From an uncultured Bacteroidales bacterium (lineage in GTDB: Bacteria > Bacteroidota > Bacteroidia > Bacteroidales > Paludibacteraceae), in the NCBI GenBank assembly GCA_900321605.1, contig ONWR01000001.1, positions 22,133 through 86,132 of the forward strand: a DNA stretch of 64,000 nucleotides, given 5' to 3'. Positions 50,604 through 58,243 of the stretch are shown in pieces. Below the pieces are notes generated by a model that was given only the letters and a program-made list of their open reading frames with translations, did not search any database and was not told the origin of the DNA. The translations under genes and the position numbers were made by a program. How positions within the stretch are numbered: the first letter of the stretch is position 1; each line of letters opens with the position of its first letter.

Positions 50604-52739
50604 TTATTCGCTAATTGGGAATATATTATAAAACTCTCTCCATACATACGCATTTTTGTATCTATTAAGTGACGTAGCGGGAACATAAAGAAGTGCAGCG
50701 CGGCTCACGTCACTGAACGTATAAGATCCATATTCGCTATGACATGTTGGTGGTGTTGTTGCTCTGCAAACTATAGTAGTAATACCTGAGCAATATTGGA
50801 AAGTCCGATCTCCTAGATAAGTAACACTGCTTGGAAGATCTAATGTCTGAATGCTACTACAATACCGAAAAGCTTCCTGCTGAATCTTTATGATACCACT
50901 ATACATAATTACATTAGCCAATTTCGTGCAATTATAAAATGTTTTATACTCAATAATTGAAATACTACCTGGAATTTCAATTGATGCTAAATTGGTGCAT
51001 TCTGCAAATGCAGAACTGCCTATGCTAGTAACGCCGTCTGGAATACTAACAGATACTAAATTGGTGCATTCTGCAAAAGCAGAACTTCCGATATTTACTA
51101 CACCAAATGGTATAATTATCGTATTAAGACTATAACATTCAAAAAATGCGTAATTTCCAATTGTTATAAGCCCATTAGGCAACTCTACAGACAATAAACT
51201 TGAGCATTCAGAAAAAGAGTAGTCCCCTATGCTAGTAACTCCATTTGGAAGAATAACTGATGTTAGATTTGAGCACTTATAGAAAGCATATTCACCAATA
51301 CTTGATAATGTTCCATTGAATAATACTACTCCTTCACCATCTTCAAAAGTATGTGAGATTATCGTTTCATTAAACCTATATATGTGTAGCCCTGAACGCG
51401 AATTGTCAGCCGTCTCCGTTAACTTTTGGTCTGCATAGTAATAGATAGCATTTGGCAAATGCTCTTTGGTGACAAAGGAACTTTGATCCCCATAGTTAAT
51501 ACCGACGCTATTAATTGCATAAGTTCGGACATAATAAGTCGTTCCCTCTGAAAGATTGCTTAAATCGCACTCGAAATCTCCTATGCCGCTTCCACATGAA
51601 ACTTTATAGTCGCTAACAGTAGGATATTGAGAAGTTGAATAACATATTCCTTTATCTGTAACTTCTTGTCCTCCATCATCGCTTACATTTCCCCCACATG
51701 TGGCAGTTGTATATTTTACTTTTGTTGTTACCGAAGTAGAAACTGAAGGCAAGGTATATTCCTTTGTCTTGAATTCTGCTTGTTCTCCATAAGTTGTACC
51801 TTTGCTATTCCTCGCAAATGCGCGTATGTAGTATGTGGTGTTGGCAGTTAAATTTGATATAGAAGCAGAGAAAACTCCTTTTCCATTTCCGCTGACTTTC
51901 TTTTCATTTGCCAATGTGGGATTAGGCGTAGTTGAGTAACAGAAGCCTCTTTCTATTATATCCCCACCACCATCAGAAATTACCTCACTTTTACATATTA
52001 CGTCTGTATATGATACATAAGCGATTATTGTTGGGGCAACTTCAGGAAGAAACACTTCCTTAGTAATGAACGATAATTCTTCTCCCAAGGAAACGCCCTT
52101 TACGTTGCGAGCGAAACTTCGTACATAGTATGTTATATTATCAACAAGATTAGAAAGTGAATAAGAATAATGTATGCTATCTTTCAATTCGCTTACTTCA
52201 ACTATGATGCATGAATCTTCTACAGACACATCCGTATGTGACGCAAAATAAAATCCAACTGATGTTTTTTGGTCGCTTCCAAGATTGACAAGTGTTCCAT
52301 GCAAAGTAGCCGTAGAGACACTAATCTGTGTTATAGAATCGGTATTGATTTTTGCTAATTGATAAGGCAACGTTCTTAAACTATCTGTCTTTGATGTAGT
52401 AGAATTGATTTTATTGATAGCCTTGCAACGAATATAATAGGTAGTACCGTTTTTCAAAGAATCCAACGAAACTGTGCATTTATTTATGTACATTGCCATT
52501 CTTACTTGCTTAGGTAAAGTAAAAGAGGGATCAGTAGAATACTCCAAAACAGCTTCGTTAATTGTTGCTTCGCTCTTAACCGACCAAACAATATCAGCAG
52601 TTGTATATGTTGTTTTTATCTCCATATCGTCGACTGATAAAGATGTTATAGGCACAACTTCATCTTTTTTGCAAGAAGAAAATACTAAGCAAATAGTTAG
52701 TATTATTCCAAGAATTATATTCTGTTTCATAATTTTCAT
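50604..52739 (-). CDS. BspA-type LRR lipoprotein with FN3-like domains
   Basis: A 711-residue lipoprotein (lipobox FSSC). After an Ig-like domain come about four fibronectin-III-like repeats (each ending TTYYIRAFARNSKGTTYGEQ or similar, about 60-420), then seven to eight BspA/LRR_5 repeats (IGEYAFYKCSNLTSVILPNG pattern, about 470-680). BspA repeats mediate adhesion and protein binding. Coding sequence is clearly more AT-rich than the flanks. Start 52739 leaves a 5-base gap to the upstream stop; 52730 is possible. Likely the recognition or surface component of the caspase operon. Confidence 0.85.
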   Translation of the reverse strand: MKIMKQNIILGIILTICLVFSSCKKDEVVPITSLSVDDMEIKTTYTTADIVWSVKSEATINEAVLEYSTDPSFTLPKQVRMAMYINKCTVSLDSLKNGTTYYIRCKAINKINSTTSKTDSLRTLPYQLAKINTDSITQISVSTATLHGTLVNLGSDQKTSVGFYFASHTDVSVEDSCIIVEVSELKDSIHYSYSLSNLVDNITYYVRSFARNVKGVSLGEELSFITKEVFLPEVAPTIIAYVSYTDVICKSEVISDGGGDIIERGFCYSTTPNPTLANEKKVSGNGKGVFSASISNLTANTTYYIRAFARNSKGTTYGEQAEFKTKEYTLPSVSTSVTTKVKYTTATCGGNVSDDGGQEVTDKGICYSTSQYPTVSDYKVSCGSGIGDFECDLSNLSEGTTYYVRTYAINSVGINYGDQSSFVTKEHLPNAIYYYADQKLTETADNSRSGLHIYRFNETIISHTFEDGEGVVLFNGTLSSIGEYAFYKCSNLTSVILPNGVTSIGDYSFSECSSLLSVELPNGLITIGNYAFFECYSLNTIIIPFGVVNIGSSAFAECTNLVSVSIPDGVTSIGSSAFAECTNLASIEIPGSISIIEYKTFYNCTKLANVIMYSGIIKIQQEAFRYCSSIQTLDLPSSVTYLGDRTFQYCSGITTIVCRATTPPTCHSEYGSYTFSDVSRAALLYVPATSLNRYKNAYVWREFYNIFPISE

Positions 52740-52744
52740 ACTAT

Positions 52745-53614
52745 TTAAAACATCCAACCTATACCAGCTTCTAACTCATGGTATTTAAAGTTTATAGAAT
52801 TGATTCCGAGTTTGAGAGTTAATCCATATATACTGCCTATCAATCCGCCATTTGCACTAAATCCGCTATATGAAGTAGGTCTGTATTTTATCCATTGACC
52901 ATCTGTCGTTTCCCACAGAACTTGCCTTTTGCCATAACCACCTCCGATATAAAAACCGAATGTATTGAATCGATTGTCTTTTGATTTACCGGCTACTTCA
53001 ATGATGTCCAATACAAATCCTGCATTGAAAACCAATATGGAAGATTTTGTTTTTCCAGAATAAAAAGGCAATGTACTATCTATATATCCACCTTCTTTAC
53101 ATGATAAACCATTAGTAGCCAAACCAGAAAGAAAATTGGAGCGAGCATTTACATACCAACCAAATCCTTTGTATGTCTGTCCAAAAGTCAAATCATAACT
53201 CATCTGGGGAGTAGTGGAATAACCAATACCGATAGTTATAAAGGTTTCCATATTGGATTTACCGCCATTTGTTCTTCTTGAAGCATAATCTTCATATATA
53301 CCTAAGGCCTCCACCTTAAATTGTACTCCATCTGCAATAAAGTTATCTTTTTCTTCAAGAGGATGCCAAATGATTTCCAAATTTTGTCCTGAATGCACAC
53401 GTTTTCCGACAGCGCCTTCCACTGCATTTAATTGTGTATATGTCGGTTGTTTACTTGAAGCCACATACACGCGGACATTGGATGTTTTACTCAAATCATA
53501 CGTAATAACTATATCTTTATTACGCTGCCTAACATGCACATTGGATGCATTCTCTGCTGTAACAGATAGCGAGAAGAATATTAGTGTAAAAATATAAAAT
53601 AGTTTGTGTGTCAT
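52745..53614 (-). CDS. exported protein with Ig-like and beta-barrel parts
   Basis: A 289-residue exported protein (signal peptide MTHKLFYIFTLIFFSLSVTA). Residues 22-100 look like a small beta domain (VRQRNKDIVITYDLSKTSNV, SGQNLEIIWHPLEEKDNF). From about 120 the alternating aromatic pattern (METFITIGIGYSTTPQMSYD, GFYIGGGYGKRQVLWET) and the final GIGWMF indicate an outer-membrane barrel. Unknown family. Second gene of the caspase operon. Confidence 0.72.
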   Translation of the reverse strand: MTHKLFYIFTLIFFSLSVTAENASNVHVRQRNKDIVITYDLSKTSNVRVYVASSKQPTYTQLNAVEGAVGKRVHSGQNLEIIWHPLEEKDNFIADGVQFKVEALGIYEDYASRRTNGGKSNMETFITIGIGYSTTPQMSYDLTFGQTYKGFGWYVNARSNFLSGLATNGLSCKEGGYIDSTLPFYSGKTKSSILVFNAGFVLDIIEVAGKSKDNRFNTFGFYIGGGYGKRQVLWETTDGQWIKYRPTSYSGFSANGGLIGSIYGLTLKLGINSINFKYHELEAGIGWMF

Positions 53615-53627
53615 ATCTGAAAATTTT

Positions 53628-54059
53628 CTATATCAATTCATCGGCTTTGAGTATTATATTAGTGGACAACCTCAATTCTTTGATTAATTTATCATAATTT
53701 CCATTTGTAATTTCACGATTCTTGATTCTACAAGAAAGCAAATGTTCTTGCTGGATTAACTGTTTTGATTGTTTACTCCCCTTCTTTTCTTTTTTAAGTT
53801 CATTTTGAATTATAGCAAGTTGGTTTTTGTCCTCTGCTAATCCGAACATATTCAGCGAATAATAATTCTGGATAATACTCCACGCGATCTTACCCTGATG
53901 CTCTATTTCATTTTTATTGGCTTCTCGAATAGCGTTGATCTGCTTTGCCGCTTCTTGTGCGGTTTTTTGCGAGGATGTAATTGCAATACATATAGATACT
54001 ATCGCAAGAAAGATAGTCGCCGATGTTAAAATTAAAGATATTACTTCGTATGTACTCAT
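53628..54059 (-). CDS. membrane-anchored coiled-coil protein
   Basis: A 143-residue protein with one N-terminal transmembrane helix (VISLILTSATIFLAIVSICIAI) and a charged helical remainder (QEAAKQINAIREANKNEIEH, QNELKKEKKGSKQSKQ). I chose ATG 54059 (MSTYEV) because upstream the frame crosses an intrinsic terminator. Unknown family; it may anchor or signal to the partners. First gene of the caspase operon, behind a leader with a terminator/attenuator. Confidence 0.65.
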   Translation of the reverse strand: MSTYEVISLILTSATIFLAIVSICIAITSSQKTAQEAAKQINAIREANKNEIEHQGKIAWSIIQNYYSLNMFGLAEDKNQLAIIQNELKKEKKGSKQSKQLIQQEHLLSCRIKNREITNGNYDKLIKELRLSTNIILKADELI

Positions 54060-54078
54060 AATGATTTTTATTACAAAC

Positions 54079-54196
54079 AAAAAAGCGGGCTTCAATGTTA
54101 CTTGTCCCGCATCTTTAGGCTCCGGAAATTGCCCGATATAGTAGGTCAAGCAACACGAAGCCACGCCGTATATAGATACAACACACCTGTAGTATG
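54079..54196 (-). ncRNA. candidate leader RNA with intrinsic terminator
   Basis: A -7-like box TATATTTG (54208-54201, no matching -33) precedes about 115 bases that end in GCGGG-a-CAA loop TTG-aag-CCCGC and six T (54110-54079), only 20 bases before the start of the 53628 gene. Either a small RNA or a transcription attenuator for the caspase operon. Confidence 0.5.
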
Positions 54197-54282
54197 TGTA
54201 CAAATATACTCGCAGACATCTACCGTTGCATTGACTTGACTATATCATTTTGAATTTTCCGGATTCAAAGATGCCAAGTACA

Positions 54283-54322
54283 AAGCGCAATAAACGCTGT
54301 TAATATTTCAATATGTTCTCAT
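54283..54322. repeat. 40-bp direct repeat, copy 1
   Basis: Identical over 40 bases to 55424-55463 (begins AAGCGCAATAAACGCTG). Contains AGCG/CGCT. The pair brackets the STAS/HATPase module. Confidence 0.9.
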
Positions 54323-54351
54323 TTTTTACGCTGTGGAGTTCAGCGGTTTTA

Positions 54352-54687
54352 TTATCGTGCCATTAGTTGGCGTTGGACGCTTCCGATGGTGGCACAATGG
54401 ATGATGGGCAAGTCTCCTGCCGTGTGTTGGCGAGGAAGGAAACGTCCTTTGGTGACCACAGAAAGCATTTTCTCAACAAACGGCTCTATGTTTATCAAGT
54501 CCACATGCATGCCGCTATGAGTGAGGTTGTATAATTCATCCGCTGCAGAGCGAGAAATCTGCTCCACACCGCTCATATCCAACAAGTACTCGTTGTTCGC
54601 ATCTAACGAAGCAGTCAAACGCTCCATCATCTGCCTCGTGTGCAGTTCTGCGCCAAATTGCTCTTGAATATTAATAATCTGTTTCAT
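54352..54687 (-). CDS. STAS-like (DUF4325) protein
   Basis: A 111-residue protein: EYLLDMSGVEQISRSAADEL matches the strand-helix of STAS/DUF4325, where the Ser/Thr after the turn is the phosphorylation site in anti-sigma antagonists. It starts one base after the stop of the HATPase gene, so the two form a likely partner-switching pair. Target unknown. Confidence 0.78.
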   Translation of the reverse strand: MKQIINIQEQFGAELHTRQMMERLTASLDANNEYLLDMSGVEQISRSAADELYNLTHSGMHVDLINIEPFVEKMLSVVTKGRFLPRQHTAGDLPIIHCATIGSVQRQLMAR

Positions 54688-54688
54688 A

Positions 54689-55408
54689 CTAACTCATATA
54701 ATCATAAAGGTTAAAACTATCAGGTACTTGAGCCGGAATGCGAACCATAATCATAGTACCTTTGAAATCTATCTCTGATGGCAAGGCGAGAATCTCGCGT
54801 CTTTTGACCATTTGTAGCAATAAAGCATTACCGGACAAAGCTGCAAATTCACCACGTAAGCCATCAACTACCATTTTTATGTTTGAGGAGATACCATAAC
54901 CTCGGTTTTCTGTGTCTGGCAGATTCTTTACAGAATAGCCGTTTTGAGCAAGATTCAGAGCATCCGCGTCGCTATCCCCTAATTTATCAAGATGTTTTTG
55001 TGCCGATACGTAGCTTCCATAGATCGTAATACCGAAATCTGCGATAAGAATCTCTATGGTATTTGTCTCCTTACTGTACATTAAATAGGCGTATCCATTG
55101 TCCGTTTGTGCGTGTTGCTGAATATTGCAGATCAACTCGTCTAACAAATAAGTTAGCGGCATATTAAGGGCTTTTATCACATCAGGACAATAAGGCAACA
55201 GGTTCTCTTTCAATTGAGTAATAACCTTCGCCGTAGATTCATCATCTAAGGCAAAAGGAACAATCCCCGCTGCCATTTGACCGCAGAAAATAGAAGTCAT
55301 CGCTCTCAAATATGGGTCTTGTATCGCATTTTTATTACTATTTATAATGTAATCAAAGAAGAGCGACAACTTGTTCTCTAATGATGATATATTAGTGCAA
55401 TTTTGCAT
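54689..55408 (-). CDS. HATPase-domain protein (anti-sigma/histidine-kinase-like)
   Basis: A 239-residue protein without membrane or phospho-acceptor domains. The GHKL ATP-binding fold is evident: N-box YLLDELICNIQQHAQT, G1 IEILIADFGITIYG, G2 NRGYGISSNIKMVVDG, and a final GTMIMVRIPAQ strand. With the STAS-like gene directly downstream it resembles a kinase/antagonist switch. Own promoter; the 107-base leader contains copy 2 of the 40-bp repeat. Confidence 0.8.
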   Translation of the reverse strand: MQNCTNISSLENKLSLFFDYIINSNKNAIQDPYLRAMTSIFCGQMAAGIVPFALDDESTAKVITQLKENLLPYCPDVIKALNMPLTYLLDELICNIQQHAQTDNGYAYLMYSKETNTIEILIADFGITIYGSYVSAQKHLDKLGDSDADALNLAQNGYSVKNLPDTENRGYGISSNIKMVVDGLRGEFAALSGNALLLQMVKRREILALPSEIDFKGTMIMVRIPAQVPDSFNLYDYMS

Positions 55409-55423
55409 TTTGTATAAAACCAG

Positions 55424-55463
55424 AAGCGCAATAAACGCTGTTAATATTTCAATATGTTCTCAT
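55424..55463. repeat. 40-bp direct repeat, copy 2
   Basis: Exact copy of 54283-54322, 1141 bases apart, in the same orientation, between the promoter at 55523 and the HATPase gene. Confidence 0.9.
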
Positions 55464-55522
55464 GTTCATCTTTATGTTCGTTTAGCCATTCTTGAATTGC
55501 TATTCCCTTTCATTTTGCGGTG

Positions 55523-55554
55523 CAAAATTACAACAAAAAAATGACATACGCAAA
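55523..55554 (-). promoter_or_regulatory. promoter of HATPase/STAS pair
   Basis: Minus strand: TTTG (55551-55554), 20 bases, TAATTTTG (55523-55530). Confidence 0.85.
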
Positions 55555-55556
55555 TT

Positions 55557-56387
55557 TTACGTTAAAATTTTATAAAATTCTTCTCTTTGAGGGAGAGGAG
55601 GAAAGGACGAGAGGGTTAGTGGATGAGCGGATGAGAGGGCAAGGGCGTTGAGGGGATACGTGCGGCGGGAACGGAGGGGGCGAGGATCTATGGGCACGAA
55701 GGAGATGTCCTCGGAGAGATGTTGCTCGGCGAGGGATTGTTGGCCGAGGGAAGGCTCGACAAGGGAAGGCTCGGCGAGACAGCGCCGAGAAGTGGACAGC
55801 ACGGTGTGGGGATGATCGGCGGGAAGGGACTCCGCGCTGACGCACGGAGCACTCAACAAAGATTGTTCAGCGGTGGTATTTTGGGCGAAGGAGGCTTCTT
55901 GAGCGGCGGATTTGAGGTCGCGGTAGATGCAGACGTAAACGTATTGATAGAAACGGGTATAGGGCTTGAGACCGGGTTCCGGTTTGGCACCACCTTTGAC
56001 GACATGGAAATAATGATGGAAGAAACGGAGTCTCCATTCAATGCCTTCCGGAGAGTAGTCGTGTTCGAGGGCGTGAGCGAGTTTCTGGGCGGTTTTGATG
56101 AGTTCGCGGTTAGCGACGCAGGCAGCAGACCAAGTCTTGGGGAAATGGTAGGTATAGAGTTGGTGAAGACCACCAAAACGCGGGACACGGCGGACGATGA
56201 TGTGCTTGCGGTATTTTTGGCCTTGCTTGTGGGAATTCATCATTCCGCAGTAATAATTGATGCCATCAATGGGGTATAAATAACGCACACCACGGGCGTG
56301 AACCTTGGAAACAGCAGGAGAAGGCACCTCTTGGAAAAGGGTGCTTGTTAAAGTTAAAAATATGGTTGTTTTTAGATGTTTGGACAT
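55557..56387 (-). CDS. hypothetical protein with repetitive tail
   Basis: A 276-codon frame of unknown family. The middle (about 45-165) looks like a real folded protein (YRKHIIVRRVPRFGGLHQLY, TYHFPKTWSAACVANRELI, WRLRFFHHYFHVVKGGAKPE). The last 110 residues are low complexity, with SLVEPSLGQQSLAEQHLSED-type repeats and many Ser/Pro/Arg. The start is uncertain: 56387 gives a weak signal-like N-terminus, while ATG 56243 (MMNSHKQGQ) begins nearer the conserved-looking part. A promoter at 56559 faces it. An opposing frame at 55719-56279 looks like a shadow. Confidence 0.5.
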   Translation of the reverse strand: MSKHLKTTIFLTLTSTLFQEVPSPAVSKVHARGVRYLYPIDGINYYCGMMNSHKQGQKYRKHIIVRRVPRFGGLHQLYTYHFPKTWSAACVANRELIKTAQKLAHALEHDYSPEGIEWRLRFFHHYFHVVKGGAKPEPGLKPYTRFYQYVYVCIYRDLKSAAQEASFAQNTTAEQSLLSAPCVSAESLPADHPHTVLSTSRRCLAEPSLVEPSLGQQSLAEQHLSEDISFVPIDPRPLRSRRTYPLNALALSSAHPLTLSSFPPLPQREEFYKILT

Positions 56388-56558
56388 TGGCTGTAAACGT
56401 TTGTATATGTGGTTATTATAGCGGTGTTATAAATAGTATGGTCTAGGATACCTCCTTTCCGGTCTCGATCCGCTCTGTACTCGGTCTCGGGCGGAGCCCT
56501 TGAAGTGGGTTAGTGGGTGAGAGGGTTAGTGGGTGAGAGGTTGTCCTGAAATCGGGTG

Positions 56559-56590
56559 CAAAGATAATACATTTTTTTGATATGTGCAAA
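56559..56590 (-). promoter_or_regulatory. promoter facing the 55557 gene
   Basis: Minus strand: TTTG (56587-56590), 20 bases, TATCTTTG (56559-56566). A good AAAGGAGGT (56457-56449) follows without a nearby start codon. Confidence 0.75.
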
Positions 56591-56742
56591 TTTTGGGGCT
56601 TGGAAAAGTCAGAATAATGAGATTTTCGGGGAGGAAAGGTGATTTAGGGGGTGTTTTTGTCGGGATCAGATCCCGACGCAAGGGACAAAGAAGAGCCCCA
56701 ATGGGCACGATTGGTTCGCGCAATGATGCGCGAAAAGTGCAC

Positions 56743-56796
56743 AGAGGGAAAGGGAGGAAAGGGAGAGAGAGAGAGAAGGAAAGGGAGAGAGAAGAG
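56743..56796. repeat. 54-base polypurine tract
   Basis: Uninterrupted A/G on the plus strand, with GAGAGA and GGGAAA runs. It lies in the 666-base gap 56388-57053, where no gene is convincing. Confidence 0.85.
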
Positions 56797-56851
56797 CGGA
56801 CGATGGTATCGTCCGGTTTATATTGACGCTCGACGAAAAGGGGAAACACAC

Positions 56852-56881
56852 AATAACGCAGAATAAAGCAGAATAAAGCAG
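56852..56881. repeat. 10-bp tandem repeat AATAAAGCAG x3
   Basis: AATAACGCAG followed by two AATAAAGCAG units, 35 bases upstream of the RND promoter -33 box; possibly an operator. Confidence 0.6.
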
Positions 56882-56915
56882 AAATTGGCAAATTTTGCAT
56901 ATTTTTAGGATTTTG

Positions 56916-56947
56916 TTTGCATATATGCAAAAAAAGTAGTATCTTTG
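56916..56947 (+). promoter_or_regulatory. promoter of RND efflux operon
   Basis: TTTG (56916-56919), 20 bases, TATCTTTG (56940-56947), with a 100-base AC-rich unstructured leader. Confidence 0.85.
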
Positions 56948-57053
56948 CAGCCGATTTTGCGTAGAACAAGCAAACAATCACACAATAAGACAAGCAAACA
57001 GTCAAACAAACCATAAAACCATCAGACGAAAATCAATAATAACTATATATTTT

Positions 57054-58169
57054 ATGAACATCAAACATTTCTATTTACTGGCAGCGACAGTGATGATGGT
57101 CGCTTGCGGAACGGACATGCCGAAAGTGGTACAGACGTCCTACCAGACCCTTACTATCAGTAAAAGTAACATCTCCGTGCCCCTCAAGTTCAGCGCGACG
57201 CTGAAAGGTACTTCGGATGTGACGATCACCCCTCAGATCAGCGGACAATTGATGGAAGTACTCATTACCGAAGGTCAGCAGGTGAAAAAAGGCGAAGTCC
57301 TTTTCCGTATTGACGACCGTGACGCCAAGTTGGAGTTGGAGTCGGCGGAAGCTAATCTATTGGCAGCTAAAGCCAAAGAGAGCAGCGCTAAGTTGGAGTA
57401 CGAGAGCAGTCAGAACCTGTACTCGAAAGGTATTGTCAGCAAGTATGTGTTGGATGATGCGGAGAACAACTACGCTCAAGCGACTGCTGCGGTTGCTCAA
57501 TGTCAAGCGATCGCTAATCGCGCACGTGTGAACCTTGGTTATTGCACGATCACGGCTCCGGTGGACGGTGTGATCGGTTCGATACCTGTGTTTGCAGGAG
57601 ACCAAGTGAACAGCTCGACCTACCTGACGATGGTGAGCGGAAACGCAAAGATGTATGCTGAGTTCTCGGTCAGCGAGTCGATCTTGGAGCCGGACAAAGC
57701 GACGGAGAAGAACCAGAAGCAAGGTGCAGGTAAAGAGGATGACGACGAATGGACTATTTCGGATTTTCCGGATGTGACGTTCTACTACAAGAGCGGCACC
57801 GAGTACCCTTACAAAGGTCGTATTACCAGTATGACCGGAACGGTGGATCGTACGACGGGTGCGCTGACCTGCAAGGCTACGTTCCCGAACCCCAAGGGTG
57901 CGCTCTATTCGGGTATCCAAGGAACGGTAGTGATTCCGCTGGACGTACATAATGTGATCGTTGTTCCGCAGAACGCTGTTGTTCGTTTGCAGAACAAGAG
58001 TCTGGTCTATAAAGTAGGTCCGGACAGTTGTGCGTACAGCGCCATCGTGACGACCGCAGGTATCGGCGACGACCGTGACCTGATCATCGCTTCCGGTGTG
58101 GAAGTAGGCGACGTCATCGTGACCGAAGGAGCGAATAACGTTTACGAAGGACAGAGAGTATTGTTTTGA
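57054..58169 (+). CDS. RND efflux periplasmic adaptor lipoprotein
   Basis: A 371-residue membrane-fusion protein linking the inner-membrane pump to the outer-membrane channel. Lipobox MVAC. It has lipoyl-like halves (GQLMEVLITEGQQVKKGEVLF and YCTITAPVDGVIGSIPVFAGDQV) flanking a helical hairpin (about 100-160), a beta-barrel domain (ITSMTGTVDRTTGALTCKATFPNP) and a membrane-proximal end. An acidic insertion KEDDDEW lies near residue 225. First gene of an adaptor-pump-channel operon. Confidence 0.93.
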   Translation: MNIKHFYLLAATVMMVACGTDMPKVVQTSYQTLTISKSNISVPLKFSATLKGTSDVTITPQISGQLMEVLITEGQQVKKGEVLFRIDDRDAKLELESAEANLLAAKAKESSAKLEYESSQNLYSKGIVSKYVLDDAENNYAQATAAVAQCQAIANRARVNLGYCTITAPVDGVIGSIPVFAGDQVNSSTYLTMVSGNAKMYAEFSVSESILEPDKATEKNQKQGAGKEDDDEWTISDFPDVTFYYKSGTEYPYKGRITSMTGTVDRTTGALTCKATFPNPKGALYSGIQGTVVIPLDVHNVIVVPQNAVVRLQNKSLVYKVGPDSCAYSAIVTTAGIGDDRDLIIASGVEVGDVIVTEGANNVYEGQRVLF

Positions 58170-58243
58170 TCGGCGGTCAAAACAATACGATGTACAAAGG
58201 AACAATGTACGATGTACAAAGTAGTACAAAAGACTAAGGAACA

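Noticed and set aside
55719..56279. 186-codon plus-strand frame
   Set aside because: Gly/Glu-rich shadow of the minus-strand gene at 55557-56387, which has better protein-like content and a facing promoter.
56449..56457. Shine-Dalgarno site AAAGGAGGT on the minus strand marking a gene start
   Set aside because: No start codon follows within a usable distance; the nearest in-frame ATG is about 60 bases away.
56526..57014. Opposing frames of 60-160 codons in the RND upstream gap
   Set aside because: Low-complexity products from the polypurine tract (poly Arg/Glu/Gly or Ser/Leu/Phe); not genes.
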